A DNA stretch of 64,000 bases from Nocardioides carbamazepini (GTDB taxonomy: Bacteria; Actinomycetota; Actinomycetes; Propionibacteriales; Nocardioidaceae), in the NCBI RefSeq assembly GCF_024614185.1, contig NZ_JAHTLF010000013.1, positions 124,001-188,000 on the forward strand, given 5' to 3'. Below are positions 16,740 to 25,132 of this stretch, in pieces. The notes beneath the pieces are model-generated. The model was not told the origin of the DNA. It did no database searches and was given only the letters and a program-made list of their open reading frames with translations. The stretch's first letter is position 1. Every line of letters begins with the position of its first letter. Both the position numbers and the translations under genes were made by a program.

Positions 16740-17969
16740 TCAGAGCTCGTTCTTGATCGTCCCGCCGTCTTTCATGATGACCTTCAGGTTCTCCTGCGGT
16801 CGGGTGAGCACCCGGATGTCGGAGAGCGGGTCGCCGTCGACGACCAGGAGGTCGGCCCGGGCACCCGGGGCGACCACGCCCAGCTCTCCGCTGCGGCCCA
16901 GCAGCTCGGCCCCGACGACGGTCGCGGAGCGGAGGATGGCTGCCGCCGGCTGAACCTCCGAGCGCAGCACGAACTCCTCGAGCTGTTGGTCGTGCATGTC
17001 GGCGAACAGGTCGGTGCCGTAGGCGATCTTGAGGTCCGAACGGTGCGCGAGCTCCAGCGCTCCGATGGCGCGGTCGAGCACGTCCTCGAGCTTGGCCCCG
17101 ACCTCACCGTGCAGGTGTCCCTGCTCCCCCGCCCGCGCCAGCGCGTGGTAGGTGACCATCGTCGGGACGTAGAACGCGCCGTGCTCATGGAACAGCGGGA
17201 TGCTGCTCTCGTCCATCAGGTTGCCGTGCTCAATGGTGCGCACACCACACTCGAGACCGCGGTTGATGGCCCTGGAGGTATAGGCGTGGCCCGCGACGTA
17301 GATGTTGGCGGCAGTGGCCTCCTCGACCATGGCACGCAACTCCTCCAGCGAGAACTGCGTCGAGTCGACGCGGTCGGAGGGTGAGTCGACGGCGCCACTC
17401 AGGTAGGCCTTGACGTGGTGCGCACCGCGGCGCACCTCCTCGCGGACAGCGCGTCGCACCTCGCTCACGCCGTCGCAGATCACGCCGATGGCCGGGGTGT
17501 GGTAGTTGGCGTCGTAGACCTGCCGGGACGGCGACCGCCAGTCCCCCGCACCACCGGTCTGGGTCAGCTGCTTCCCGCCGTAGAAGATGCGCGGCCCCGG
17601 GAAGTACCCCTCCTCGACCGCGCGCGCGAGGCCGAGCTCACCGCCGCCCACATCGCGGATGCTGGTGAAGCCGCGCCTGAGCATGCCATCGAGGGCACGC
17701 GCCGCCCGGGCGGCCACGTAGGTCGGCGACCATTCCGCCATCCCCGTGACGTCCATGTCCACGACCGCCGGATGGGTGTGGCAGTCGATCAGCCCCGGCA
17801 TGAGCGTCTTCCCCTGGACGTCGATCACCGTCGCGCCCTCCGGGACGGGGGGCCGAGACGAATCGATGTCGGTGATCCAGCCGCCCTCGATCACCACGGA
17901 CCGGTCCGGGATCAGCTCCCCTGCTACGGGATCAAGGATCGTGGCGTTGGCGAAGATCGTCGTGTGGAT
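16740..17969 (-). CDS. Metal-dependent amidohydrolase, probable AUC start codon
   Basis: An amidohydrolase of the same branch as the one at 8474-9769. It has the HTH metal pair in IDCHTHPAV, a likely carboxylated Lys in HVKAYLSGAVDS, and His in YVAGHAYT and TIEHGN. The catalytic Asp lies in AYGTDLFADMH. The first conventional start, GTG at 17897, would remove the N-terminal strand TIFANATILDPVAGELIP that the family requires. That strand is in frame and preceded by a perfect AGGAGG (17976-17981), six bases before an ATC codon at 17969; an in-frame stop lies just upstream. I therefore propose ATC initiation (409 residues). A sequencing difference is the alternative. It likely acts on peptides or cyclic amides. 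Confidence 0.72.
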   Translation of the reverse strand: MHTTIFANATILDPVAGELIPDRSVVIEGGWITDIDSSRPPVPEGATVIDVQGKTLMPGLIDCHTHPAVVDMDVTGMAEWSPTYVAARAARALDGMLRRGFTSIRDVGGGELGLARAVEEGYFPGPRIFYGGKQLTQTGGAGDWRSPSRQVYDANYHTPAIGVICDGVSEVRRAVREEVRRGAHHVKAYLSGAVDSPSDRVDSTQFSLEELRAMVEEATAANIYVAGHAYTSRAINRGLECGVRTIEHGNLMDESSIPLFHEHGAFYVPTMVTYHALARAGEQGHLHGEVGAKLEDVLDRAIGALELAHRSDLKIAYGTDLFADMHDQQLEEFVLRSEVQPAAAILRSATVVGAELLGRSGELGVVAPGARADLLVVDGDPLSDIRVLTRPQENLKVIMKDGGTIKNEL

Positions 17970-18022
17970 GTCGCACCTCCTGCGTTCTTGTCATCTGCTC
18001 TCATTCGAGAAGAGCATACTTG

Positions 18023-18060
18023 CATTTGAGCATCGGAAAGGCGTGTCCGTCTTACAAATG
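18023..18060. promoter_or_regulatory. Candidate promoter/operator of the AUC-start amidohydrolase
   Basis: The 240-base gap before the amidohydrolase is less GC-rich than its surroundings. CATTTG at 18023-18028 and CAAATG at 18055-18060 form an inverted repeat 26 bases apart. No regulator gene sits beside it, so the site is only a candidate. Confidence 0.3.
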
Positions 18061-18162
18061 AGCGCGTCACGGCGGATTCCTCTTCCAGGCGAGCCTCGAC
18101 ACCATCGACCGCGGTTGTCGCTCGAACGCGGCTCCACCGCCGGACCGTTGCCCCGCCAACGG

Positions 18163-18196
18163 CAGAAGGCCGGATCCTGTCGGATCCGGCCTTCTG
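18163..18196 (-). terminator. Hairpin terminator of the tRNA-Ala gene
   Basis: A perfect 15-bp inverted repeat (CAGAAGGCCGGATCC at 18163-18177 and its complement at 18182-18196) with the four-base loop TGTC begins 17 bases after the 3' end of the tRNA on the minus strand. The stem is very stable and lacks a U run. Confidence 0.75.
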
Positions 18197-18212
18197 TCGC
18201 TGATGCCTTCGG

Positions 18213-18285
18213 TGGAGGTGAGGGGACTCGAACCCCTGACCCCCTGCATGCCATGCAGGTGCGCTACCAGCTGCGCCACACCCCC
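18213..18285 (-). tRNA. tRNA-Ala (anticodon GGC)
   Basis: The minus strand folds into a cloverleaf. The acceptor stem GGGGGTG pairs with CACCTCC and contains the G3-U70 wobble that identifies alanine tRNAs. The D arm has GCGC pairs, the anticodon stem is CCTGC/GCAGG with loop ATGGCAT (anticodon GGC), and the T arm is AGGGG-TTCGAGT-CCCCT. The discriminator is A and CCA is not encoded. It reads GCC codons, which are abundant in this DNA. Confidence 0.95.
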
Positions 18286-18367
18286 GGGGCCATCACTTCC
18301 GCCCGGAGGCCGAAGCAACGACCGGAATACTAGCCAACGGACCCCGGCGAGGTGAAATCGGGGTGCC

Positions 18368-18979
18368 TCACAGGTTGTAGGCGGCGATCGCCCAGGCGCC
18401 CGTCGAGCGCTCCTCCAGGACGACGCGGGCGCAGTTGCCGAGGGCGCGCAGGTCGTGGGCGAGTTCGAGGGGCCAGCCGAGGAAGGCGACCAGACCGGCC
18501 CGGGTCGCGGCGCCGTGGGAGACGGCGACGCCGGTCTCGCCGGGGCCGAGGGCGGCGGCCAGGTCGGTGACCGCGGCGACGAAGCGGTCCGCCACCTCGC
18601 GTGTGGTCTCGGCGCCGGGGATGGCGTCCCACTCGCCGCGTTGGAACAGCGCGAACGCCGCCGGGTCCCGGGCCTCGAGCTCGGCATGGGTGAGGCCCTG
18701 GTAGTCGCCCAGGCGGAACTCCCGCAGCCGCTCGTCGTACGACGGCTCGAGGCCGGCCTCCTTCGCGACCGTCTCGGCGGTCAGCCGGGCCCGGGCGAGG
18801 TCGCTGGACCACACGAGTGCCGGGTCGAGGGCGGCGACGAGCGGCGCGACGGCCTGTGCCTGCTCCACGCCGGTGGCGTCGAGCTCGACGTCCAGCTGGC
18901 CCTGGATGCGGCGCTCGGCGTTCCAGGCCGTCCGCCCGTGCCGGAGCAGGACGATGCGGCGACCCACTCGGCCGCTCAC
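18368..18979 (-). CDS. Histidine phosphatase family protein
   Basis: A 203-residue phosphoglycerate-mutase-like phosphatase. The catalytic RHGRTAWN motif lies near residue 10, with WSSDLARARLTAETVA, the acid region LREFRLGDYQG and the second catalytic His in AVSHGAATRAG. The GTG at 18979 overlaps the rsfS stop (GTGA), so the two are translationally coupled. In actinobacteria a phosphatase of this type commonly follows nadD-rsfS; its substrate there is not firmly known. Confidence 0.88.
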   Translation of the reverse strand: MSGRVGRRIVLLRHGRTAWNAERRIQGQLDVELDATGVEQAQAVAPLVAALDPALVWSSDLARARLTAETVAKEAGLEPSYDERLREFRLGDYQGLTHAELEARDPAAFALFQRGEWDAIPGAETTREVADRFVAAVTDLAAALGPGETGVAVSHGAATRAGLVAFLGWPLELAHDLRALGNCARVVLEERSTGAWAIAAYNL

Positions 18980-19368
18980 TCCTCGGCCGGGGGCGGGACC
19001 GGCCCGTGGATGGCCGCGGGGAGGTCGATGGTCGGGCAGTCGCGCCAGAGTCGCTCCAGGGCGTAGTACTCGCGCTCCTCGGCATGCTGGACGTGGATCA
19101 CGACGTCGCCGTAGTCCAGGAGCACCCAGCGGCCGTCGCGGTGACCCTCCCGGCGGATCGGCTTGGCGTCGAGCTCGCGCAGCTTGTCCTCGACCTCCTC
19201 GACGATGGCGCGGACCTGGCGGTCGTTGGCGCCCGTGGCAAGCAGGAAGGCGTCGGTGATGGCGAGCTGCTCGCTGACGTCGAAGGCCAGCTGGTCGGTC
19301 GCCAGCTTGTCGGCTGCCGCGAGGGCGGCGGCGTGGACGAGCCGGACGGCGTGGTCGGTGGCGGTCAT
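18976..19368 (-). CDS. rsfS: Ribosome silencing factor RsfS
   Basis: A 130-residue RsfS/Iojap protein. It binds ribosomal protein uL14 on the large subunit and blocks joining with the small subunit, lowering translation in poor conditions. The family block is clear: [20 protein letters not shown], then [20 protein letters not shown] and [10 protein letters not shown]. The ATG overlaps the nadD stop by four bases, and the gene order nadD-rsfS-phosphatase is conserved in actinobacteria. Confidence 0.93.
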   Translation of the reverse strand: MTATDHAVRLVHAAALAAADKLATDQLAFDVSEQLAITDAFLLATGANDRQVRAIVEEVEDKLRELDAKPIRREGHRDGRWVLLDYGDVVIHVQHAEEREYYALERLWRDCPTIDLPAAIHGPVPPPAEE

Positions 19369-19994
19369 GGGGTTTCCGTTCCGGATGCGGCCGCGTAGAG
19401 GCCGTGCTTGGTGATGTACTGGACGACGCCGTCGGGGACGAGGTACCAGACCGGCTGGCCGGCTCGCTCTCGTTCACGGCAGTCGGTGGACGAGATCGCC
19501 AGGGCGGGGATCTCGACCATGGTGACCCGGTCGTGCGGGATCCGGGCCAGGGTGGCCGGGTCCATCTCCGCCCCCGGCCGGGTGCAGCCGACGAAGTGGG
19601 CGAGCTCGAAGAGCTCGTCGGCGTCGCGCCAGCTGAAGATGTCGGTCAGCGCGTCGGCACCGGTGATGAAGTAGAGATCCGCGTCGGGACGCTCGGCGCG
19701 CAGGTCCCGCAGCGTGTCCCCGGTGTACGTCGGCCCGGCGCGGTCGATGTCGACCCGGCTGACCGTGAACCTCGGGTTGGCGGCGGTCGCGATGACCGTC
19801 ATCAGGTAACGATGCTCGGCGGGCGAGACCTTCCGGTCCACCTTCTGCCAGGGCTGGCCGGTCGGCACGAACACGACCTCGTCGAGGTCGAACCAGCCCT
19901 GGACCTCCGAGGCCGCGACGAGGTGGCCGTGGTGGATGGGGTCGAAGGTTCCGCCCATCACCCCGATCCGGGTACGGCGCTGCGCTTCCGTCAC
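19365..19994 (-). CDS. nadD: Nicotinate-nucleotide adenylyltransferase NadD
   Basis: A 209-residue adenylyltransferase that makes nicotinic acid adenine dinucleotide from NaMN and ATP in NAD synthesis. The nucleotide-binding motif [12 protein letters not shown] is near the N-terminus, [10 protein letters not shown] follows, and the C-terminal ISSTDCRER block replaces the usual ISSTxIR with a small variation. The GTG at 19994 is the likely start; the Met just before GGTFDP is an alternative. It lies 25 bases after the small membrane-protein gene. Confidence 0.92.
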   Translation of the reverse strand: MTEAQRRTRIGVMGGTFDPIHHGHLVAASEVQGWFDLDEVVFVPTGQPWQKVDRKVSPAEHRYLMTVIATAANPRFTVSRVDIDRAGPTYTGDTLRDLRAERPDADLYFITGADALTDIFSWRDADELFELAHFVGCTRPGAEMDPATLARIPHDRVTMVEIPALAISSTDCRERERAGQPVWYLVPDGVVQYITKHGLYAAASGTETP

Positions 19995-20019
19995 CGGCCC
20001 ACGACTGTCTGCTCCGGAC

Positions 20020-20187
20020 TCAGCTGTGATCGCGGCCGCCGCCGAACCACACCAGGCCGAGCAGCAGGAAGAGGAGGAAGGCCAGCACACCGGCACCGAT
20101 GAGCCACGGGTTCACGGCGGCAGACTCGCCGTGCTCCTCCGCGGCGCGGGCGGCGGCGAGTGCGGTCTGGCTGATCTGGCTGAGCAT
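20020..20187 (-). CDS. Small single-pass membrane protein upstream of nadD
   Basis: A 55-residue reading frame with an ATG at 20187 and TGA at 20020-20022. Residues 1-26 are helical and polar ([20 protein letters not shown]), residues 27-48 form one transmembrane helix ([20 protein letters not shown]), and a short GGGRDHS tail follows. It lies 25 bases before nadD and probably shares its transcript. I do not recognise a characterised family. The clean hydrophobic segment, polar flanks and operon position argue that it is real. Confidence 0.7.
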   Translation of the reverse strand: MLSQISQTALAAARAAEEHGESAAVNPWLIGAGVLAFLLFLLLGLVWFGGGRDHS

Positions 20188-20239
20188 GGCGGCATCGTAT
20201 CCAACGTGCGCCCGGATCCCCGCCTCGGCTCAGCCTGAC

Positions 20240-20701
20240 TCAGTGGACCGCGAAGTCGACGCCGAGGAAGAGCAGCGTGAAGCGCAGGGTGCGGCCGAGG
20301 AAGACGGTCGGGATGAACACCCACATCGGCATCTTGAGCAGGCCCCCGACCGCGGCCATCGCGAGGAGCGGCGGGATCCCGGCCGAGGCGGCGACGAACA
20401 TGATCCCGGCGGCGTACCAGGGTCGGCCCTGCATCCGCGCGACCCACTTCTCGTACGACGCCTTCACCTTCGGCTTGGCGAGCTTCTTCTGCGCCCAGGC
20501 GGACTCGGCACCGCGACGGGCGAGCTCGTACCAGACGATCTTGCCGATGGTGGCGCCCGCGCCGGCGGCGACGCCGAGGGAGATCGCGGCCGCCGTGCCC
20601 GCCTCGGCGGCGCCGGCGCCGAGGATGTAGACCTCGATGGGCAGGAACGGGAGCAGGGCGGACGCGATGCTGAAGGCGAACGTCGTCAGCCACAGGATCA
20701 T
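20240..20701 (-). CDS. DedA/VTT-like small membrane protein
   Basis: A 153-residue membrane protein with roughly four hydrophobic segments, beginning LWLTTFAFSIASALLPFLPIE. It contains the glycine-rich VTT-type stretch SLGVAAGAGATIGKIVWYELARRG and a later VAASAGIPPLLAMAAVGGLL segment, resembling the YqaA/DedA group of putative lipid scramblases or transporters. Its ATG overlaps the stop of the CDP-alcohol phosphatidyltransferase by four bases, which supports a role in membrane lipid metabolism. Confidence 0.75.
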   Translation of the reverse strand: MILWLTTFAFSIASALLPFLPIEVYILGAGAAEAGTAAAISLGVAAGAGATIGKIVWYELARRGAESAWAQKKLAKPKVKASYEKWVARMQGRPWYAAGIMFVAASAGIPPLLAMAAVGGLLKMPMWVFIPTVFLGRTLRFTLLFLGVDFAVH

Positions 20702-21345
20702 GCCGGCGGGGCCTCACGCGTCGGCACGGGCATCCCGAGCTGCAGCAGCCAGCGCAGCGAGACGCACTTGAGCACCAGCAGCCCGACCGCGATCACGGTC
20801 CCGAGCCACACCCAGCCGCTCACCAGGAGGATGACGGCGAACGCGCCCGAGTTGGCGGCCTTGCCGACGCGCGACCAGTTCCACAGGTAGATCCGCCGGT
20901 CGATCACGTGGAAGTAGTTGGGGCTGCGGATCGGCCAGGCGAGGAAGGCGAGCGAGAGATACATGTCGATGACCATGAACTCGAAGAGGTAGATCGCGAT
21001 GGGGATCCCGATCCACGTCATCGGCTCCTCGCTGATCCAGCCACCCGGCTGAAGCCAGATCAGGCCGACGTACAGGACGCCGCAGCTGAGCCGGTCGCAC
21101 ATCATGTCGATGACCGCGCCCATCCGGGTCTCACAGTCGCGCCAGCGCGCCCACTCGCCGTCGATGCTGTCACCGACCCAGTAGGTCACCAGGCCGATGA
21201 CGATCCAGGTCAGGCTCTCGTCGTACGCCGCCCACACCGCGATGGCGATCGTGATGACGGTGCGGACGAACGTGATGATCGTGGCTCCGGTGAAGAGCCG
21301 TTCGTCGGACGGATCGGCGTAGATCCGGTCCGGGGAGCCTGCCAT
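20698..21345 (-). CDS. CDP-alcohol phosphatidyltransferase family protein
   Basis: A 215-residue integral membrane enzyme. The full family motif D-x2-DG-x2-AR-x8-G-x3-D-x3-D is present (DSIDGEWARW through GAVIDMMCD), with about five hydrophobic helices. Such enzymes join a CDP-activated lipid to an alcohol such as glycerol phosphate or inositol phosphate. The acceptor cannot be told from the sequence. It is coupled to the DedA-like gene downstream. Confidence 0.87.
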   Translation of the reverse strand: MAGSPDRIYADPSDERLFTGATIITFVRTVITIAIAVWAAYDESLTWIVIGLVTYWVGDSIDGEWARWRDCETRMGAVIDMMCDRLSCGVLYVGLIWLQPGGWISEEPMTWIGIPIAIYLFEFMVIDMYLSLAFLAWPIRSPNYFHVIDRRIYLWNWSRVGKAANSGAFAVILLVSGWVWLGTVIAVGLLVLKCVSLRWLLQLGMPVPTREAPPA

Positions 21346-21419
21346 GGGCGCAACCTATCGCGGGACCCTCGCGGATCCGGGTATCGGGAGGTGAACGGGG
21401 AGGAACGGGTGCGATGCCG

Positions 21420-22670
21420 CTAGCGCACGTGACCGTCGCCGATGACGACGTACTTGGTGGAGGTCATCTCGGGCAGGCCCATCGGGCCGCGGGCGTGCAG
21501 CTTCTGCGTGCTGATGCCGATCTCGGCACCGAACCCGAACTCGCCGCCGTCGGTGAACCGGGTGGAGGCGTTGACGAGCACCGCGGCCGAGTCGACCTCG
21601 GCGACGAACCGCCGCGACGCGGCCAGGTCCTCGGTCACGATGGCGTCGGAGTGACCGCTCGACCAGGTCCGGATGTGCTCCAGTGCCGTGTCCAGGTCGG
21701 GTACGACGCGCGCGGCGATGTCGAGCGAGAGGTACTCCTGCGCCCAGTCCTCGTCAGTGGCCGGCAGCACGCCGTCGTGGCCGCCGAAGGCGTCGTCACC
21801 GTGGATCGTGACGCCCTCGCCCTGCAGCGCCGCGACCACCCGCGGCAGGAACGCGTCGGCGACGTCGGCGTGCACCAGGAGCGACTCGGCGGCGTTGCAC
21901 ACGCTGCTGCGATGGGTCTTGGCGTTGACCACGATCGCGAGCGCCTTGTCGAGGTCGGCCGCGCGGTCGACGTACACGTGGCAGTTGCCGACCCCGGTCT
22001 CGATGACGGGGACCGTGGACTCGTCGACGACCGACTGGATCAGGCCCGCTCCCCCACGCGGGATCAGCACGTCGACCTGGCCGCGGGCGCGCATCAGCGC
22101 CTTGACGCTGTCGTGCGTGTCGCCGGGGACGAGCTGGACGACGTCGGCCTCGAGGCCGGACGCGGCGACGGCGTCCCGGAGCACCGCGACGATGGCGGCG
22201 TTGCTGGAGCGCGCGGACGAGCTGCCGCGCAGCAGGACGGCGTTGCCGGACTTGAGGCAGATCCCGGCGGCGTCGGCCGTCACATTGGGCCGGGCCTCGT
22301 AGATCATCCCGACCACCCCGAACGGGACCCGCACCTGACGCAGCTCCAGCCCGTTGGCCAGCACGCTGCCCCGCACCACCTCACCGACCGGATCGGCGAG
22401 ACCGGCGACCTCGCGCAGGCCCTGGGCCATGCCCTCGAGCCGCTCGGTCGTCAGCCGCAGCCGGTCGATGATGTTGGGCGGGGTGCCGTCCGTCTCGGCC
22501 CGGGCGACGTCCTCGGCGTTGCCGGCGAGGATCTCGTCGGCGCGCGCGAGCAGGGCGTCGGCCATCGCGTGCAGGGTGGCGTCCTTCTGGGCGCGGGTGG
22601 CGAGCGCCAGCGCGCGGCTGGCGACCCGGGCGCGCTGGGCGACCTCGCGGACCTCGACCTCGGCAGTCAT
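21420..22670 (-). CDS. proA: Gamma-glutamyl phosphate reductase ProA
   Basis: A 416-residue enzyme, the normal length, that reduces gamma-glutamyl phosphate to glutamate semialdehyde in proline synthesis. The N-terminus [20 protein letters not shown], the cofactor block [19 protein letters not shown], the catalytic cysteine in [14 protein letters not shown] and the C-terminal [20 protein letters not shown] are all characteristic. The ATG at 22670 is preferred over longer upstream readings. proB is not adjacent, so in this genome it is not directly linked to proA on this side. Confidence 0.95.
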   Translation of the reverse strand: MTAEVEVREVAQRARVASRALALATRAQKDATLHAMADALLARADEILAGNAEDVARAETDGTPPNIIDRLRLTTERLEGMAQGLREVAGLADPVGEVVRGSVLANGLELRQVRVPFGVVGMIYEARPNVTADAAGICLKSGNAVLLRGSSSARSSNAAIVAVLRDAVAASGLEADVVQLVPGDTHDSVKALMRARGQVDVLIPRGGAGLIQSVVDESTVPVIETGVGNCHVYVDRAADLDKALAIVVNAKTHRSSVCNAAESLLVHADVADAFLPRVVAALQGEGVTIHGDDAFGGHDGVLPATDEDWAQEYLSLDIAARVVPDLDTALEHIRTWSSGHSDAIVTEDLAASRRFVAEVDSAAVLVNASTRFTDGGEFGFGAEIGISTQKLHARGPMGLPEMTSTKYVVIGDGHVR

Positions 22671-22696
22671 GGTCCCAGGATAGGGACCGCGCCAGG

Positions 22697-23941
22697 TCAG
22701 GCGCAGGGGCGGCTCCGGGGCTGGACGCCGGGCCGGTGCGTGATCCGGTTGCTGGCGTACATCTTCTGCCACTGCGTGTCGTACGCCGCGACCACGGCCG
22801 GGTCCCGGATCTCGAAGGTGACCTCGTCGCTGCTGCGGCCCGGCGGCGACCAGTTCTCCGACCCGGTCCAGACCACCTGGCCGGCGGCGCCCCGGAAGGT
22901 GCCGTTCACCGTGACGTACTTCAGGTGCGAGTAGCAGCGCGACCCGAACACGATGTCGTCGCCGGCGGTGGACAGCTTCTCGCCCCAGTCCCAGTCGGCG
23001 ATCCGGACCGGGATCCCCGCCTTCTGGAGGATGCGCACGACCGGCCCGCTGACCACGGAGCCGACCACGGCGATGTCGCAGCCCTCGGCCCGCATCGACG
23101 CCAGCTCCCGCGCGAGCGCCTCGCCGCGCCCGGCGTACCAGGCGTACATGTTGACCCGGACCAGCGTGTGCCCCTGGCCGTCTCCGAAGCCGCCCGGCGC
23201 CGCGCACTCGACCTGGCGCAGCCGCTTCAGCTGGGGGTCCGCGGTCCCCTTCCCGCGGAGCAGAACCTGGCTGCGCTGCGCGCCTCGGAGCCGCTGGAAG
23301 TCGACCCCGACGAGCTCGCCGCGGTACTCCAGGTGCCGCGGGTTCGCGACCTTGTCGCGCTTGAGCTGCTGGAAGAGCGTCGTCCAGGCGTCGAAGAGCG
23401 CGTCGTCGCCGTACACCGTGAAGGCGTCGTTCCACTGGCCGGCCGCGGCGCCGTACCCGAGGTTGCTGGAGCTGCTGATGACGACCGATCGCGCCGCGCC
23501 GGTCTGGCTGAACGAGTAGACCTTCAGGTGCAGGTTGCCGGCGGGTGAGCCGCTGCGGCAGGAGGCCGTGCACACGTAGAGGAAGCTGCCGGCCTTGCGG
23601 TTCCCGCCGAGCTCGGCCCGGAGCCCACGGATCACCTTCCCGACGATGTTGTCGTTGACGACGACCTGGACCTGAACGCCGCGGCGGTGGGCCTTGAGCA
23701 GGAGGCGGGCGGTGTCGCGGCGGTCGATGTTGTAGGTCGCGATCCGGATGGTGGCGCCCGGCGGGGTGTGCCGGATCGCCCGGTGGACCTGCCGGACGAC
23801 CTTCGTGCGCGCCTTGACCCCACCCATCGGGTTGTTGAAGACCGGACCGGCCGTCGGCAGCCAGGGGTCGTCCGCGGCGGCCGTCGTCGGGGCGACGAGG
23901 AGGGTGGCCAGCAACAGGACAGCGGTGGCGAGGGACTTCAC
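22697..23941 (-). CDS. Secreted phospholipase D-like protein
   Basis: A 414-residue protein with a Sec signal ([20 protein letters not shown], cleavage near AAA-DD) and two phospholipase-D domains. The first HxK motif is [13 protein letters not shown] with SSSNLGYG behind it; the second is [11 protein letters not shown] with WTGSENWS behind it. Both have the HxK(x4)-like core and the downstream S/N residues, so both half-sites look active. It should cleave phosphodiesters (lipid or nucleic acid) outside the cell. It is monocistronic, with an unusual repeat-rich promoter region upstream. Confidence 0.87.
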   Translation of the reverse strand: MKSLATAVLLLATLLVAPTTAAADDPWLPTAGPVFNNPMGGVKARTKVVRQVHRAIRHTPPGATIRIATYNIDRRDTARLLLKAHRRGVQVQVVVNDNIVGKVIRGLRAELGGNRKAGSFLYVCTASCRSGSPAGNLHLKVYSFSQTGAARSVVISSSSNLGYGAAAGQWNDAFTVYGDDALFDAWTTLFQQLKRDKVANPRHLEYRGELVGVDFQRLRGAQRSQVLLRGKGTADPQLKRLRQVECAAPGGFGDGQGHTLVRVNMYAWYAGRGEALARELASMRAEGCDIAVVGSVVSGPVVRILQKAGIPVRIADWDWGEKLSTAGDDIVFGSRCYSHLKYVTVNGTFRGAAGQVVWTGSENWSPPGRSSDEVTFEIRDPAVVAAYDTQWQKMYASNRITHRPGVQPRSRPCA

Positions 23942-24007
23942 AGAAAGAACACTAAGTCACTGCATCTAATCGCCCAAGGGGTGCCCTTTGCCCGGCCCCC
24001 GCCCCGG

Positions 24008-24079
24008 CTGTAACTATCTGTTGTTGCCACCACCGCACCGGTCTACAGGTAAGGCAGCATCAACTACAGGTAGTTACAG
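24008..24079. promoter_or_regulatory. Repeat-rich control region upstream of the phospholipase D gene
   Basis: CTGTAACTATCTGTTGTT at 24008-24025 recurs inverted at 24062-24079 with 16 of 18 positions matching. In addition CTACAGGTA occurs directly repeated at 24043-24051 and 24064-24072, 21 bases apart, or two helical turns. AACTAC-AG-GTAGTT at 24062-24075 is a perfect palindrome. The AT-richer block stands out from its GC-rich flanks and resembles a multi-site operator, regulator unknown. Confidence 0.5.
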
Positions 24080-24104
24080 CGTCCCCGCCCACCCGCCGGA
24101 AAAG

Positions 24105-24140
24105 CCGCGGGACGCCGTACCGGAGTACGACGTCCCGCGG
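24105..24140 (-). terminator. Terminator after etfA
   Basis: The 16-base arms at 24105-24120 and 24125-24140 pair at 15 of 16 positions with a four-base loop (CGGA). The hairpin begins 18 bases after the etfA stop codon on the minus strand. Confidence 0.7.
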
Positions 24141-24157
24141 GTGGGTGAGCGAGCAGC

Positions 24158-25120
24158 TCAGCCCTTGCGCTTGTTGATCTCGGCGGTCACGGCCGGGAGG
24201 ACGGCGTGGAGGTCGCCCACGACACCGAAGTCGACGAGCTCGAAGATCGGGGCCTCCTCGTCCTTGTTGACGGCCACGATGGTCTTCGAGGTCTGCATGC
24301 CGGCCCGGTGCTGGATGGCGCCGGAGATGCCGTTGGCGACGTACAGCTGGGGCGAGACGACCTTGCCGGTCTGGCCGACCTGGAAGGTGTGCGGCTTCCA
24401 GCCGGAGTCGACGGCGGCACGCGAGGCGCCGACGGCGGCACCGAGCGCGTCGGCGAGACCCTCGACCGCGGTGAAGTCACCGCCGGTGCCACGACCGCCG
24501 GAGACCACGATGGCGGCCTCGGTGAGCTCGGGGCGGCCGGTGGCCTGACGGGGCTGCGCGGCGACGATCTGGGCGGTCTTGGCGGCGTCGGAGATCGCGG
24601 CGGCGAACTGCTCGACCGCACCGGCGCCGTCACCCTGCTCGGGGGCGGCGGCGTTGGGCTTGACCGCGATGATCGGCGTGCCCTTGACGACCTTGGCGTC
24701 GACGGTGAAGTTGCCGGCGAAGACCGACTGGGTGGTGACGATCTCGTCACCGTTCACCTGGACGTCGACGGCGTCGGTGATCAGGCCCGAGGAGAGCTTG
24801 ATCGCGAGACGGCCGGCGATCTCCTTGCCCTCGGCGGAGGCCGGGATCAGGATCGCGGCCGGAGAGGACTTCTCGGCGAGCTGCTGCAGCACCTCGGCCT
24901 TGGGGGCCACGAGGTAGCCCTTGATCTCGGCGTCGTCGACGACGTAGACCTTGTCGGCGCCGTAGCCCTTGACGGCCTCGGCCACGGCGTCGGCCTTGTC
25001 GGCACCGCCGATGAAGACGGCCGACGGGGAACCGATGCGCTTCGCGATCGCGAGCAGCTCGTAGGTGGGCTTGCGGACCGCGCCGTCGACGTGGTCGACC
25101 AGAACGAGAACTTCAGACAT
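24158..25120 (-). CDS. etfA: Electron transfer flavoprotein subunit alpha
   Basis: A 320-residue EtfA. The N-terminal domain ([20 protein letters not shown]) precedes the FAD-binding C-terminal domain. The latter carries [31 protein letters not shown], the [17 protein letters not shown] block and ending [15 protein letters not shown]. With EtfB it carries electrons from acyl-CoA and similar dehydrogenases to the quinone pool. It follows etfB by 12 bases, the standard order in actinobacteria. Confidence 0.95.
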   Translation of the reverse strand: MSEVLVLVDHVDGAVRKPTYELLAIAKRIGSPSAVFIGGADKADAVAEAVKGYGADKVYVVDDAEIKGYLVAPKAEVLQQLAEKSSPAAILIPASAEGKEIAGRLAIKLSSGLITDAVDVQVNGDEIVTTQSVFAGNFTVDAKVVKGTPIIAVKPNAAAPEQGDGAGAVEQFAAAISDAAKTAQIVAAQPRQATGRPELTEAAIVVSGGRGTGGDFTAVEGLADALGAAVGASRAAVDSGWKPHTFQVGQTGKVVSPQLYVANGISGAIQHRAGMQTSKTIVAVNKDEEAPIFELVDFGVVGDLHAVLPAVTAEINKRKG

Positions 25121-25132
25121 GGCTCAGGCTCC

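Noticed and set aside
18163..18196. Perfect 15-bp inverted repeat as an insertion-sequence end or attachment site
   Set aside because: It follows a tRNA in the position of a terminator, and no transposase, integrase or second copy is near.
18213..18285. tRNA-Ala as integration site of a genomic island
   Set aside because: No integrase, no direct repeat of the tRNA 3' end seen, and housekeeping genes (rsfS, nadD) flank it.
17746..18333. Plus-strand frame of 195 codons running over the amidohydrolase promoter and tRNA
   Set aside because: It crosses a tRNA gene and a terminator on the opposite strand, with no domain similarity.
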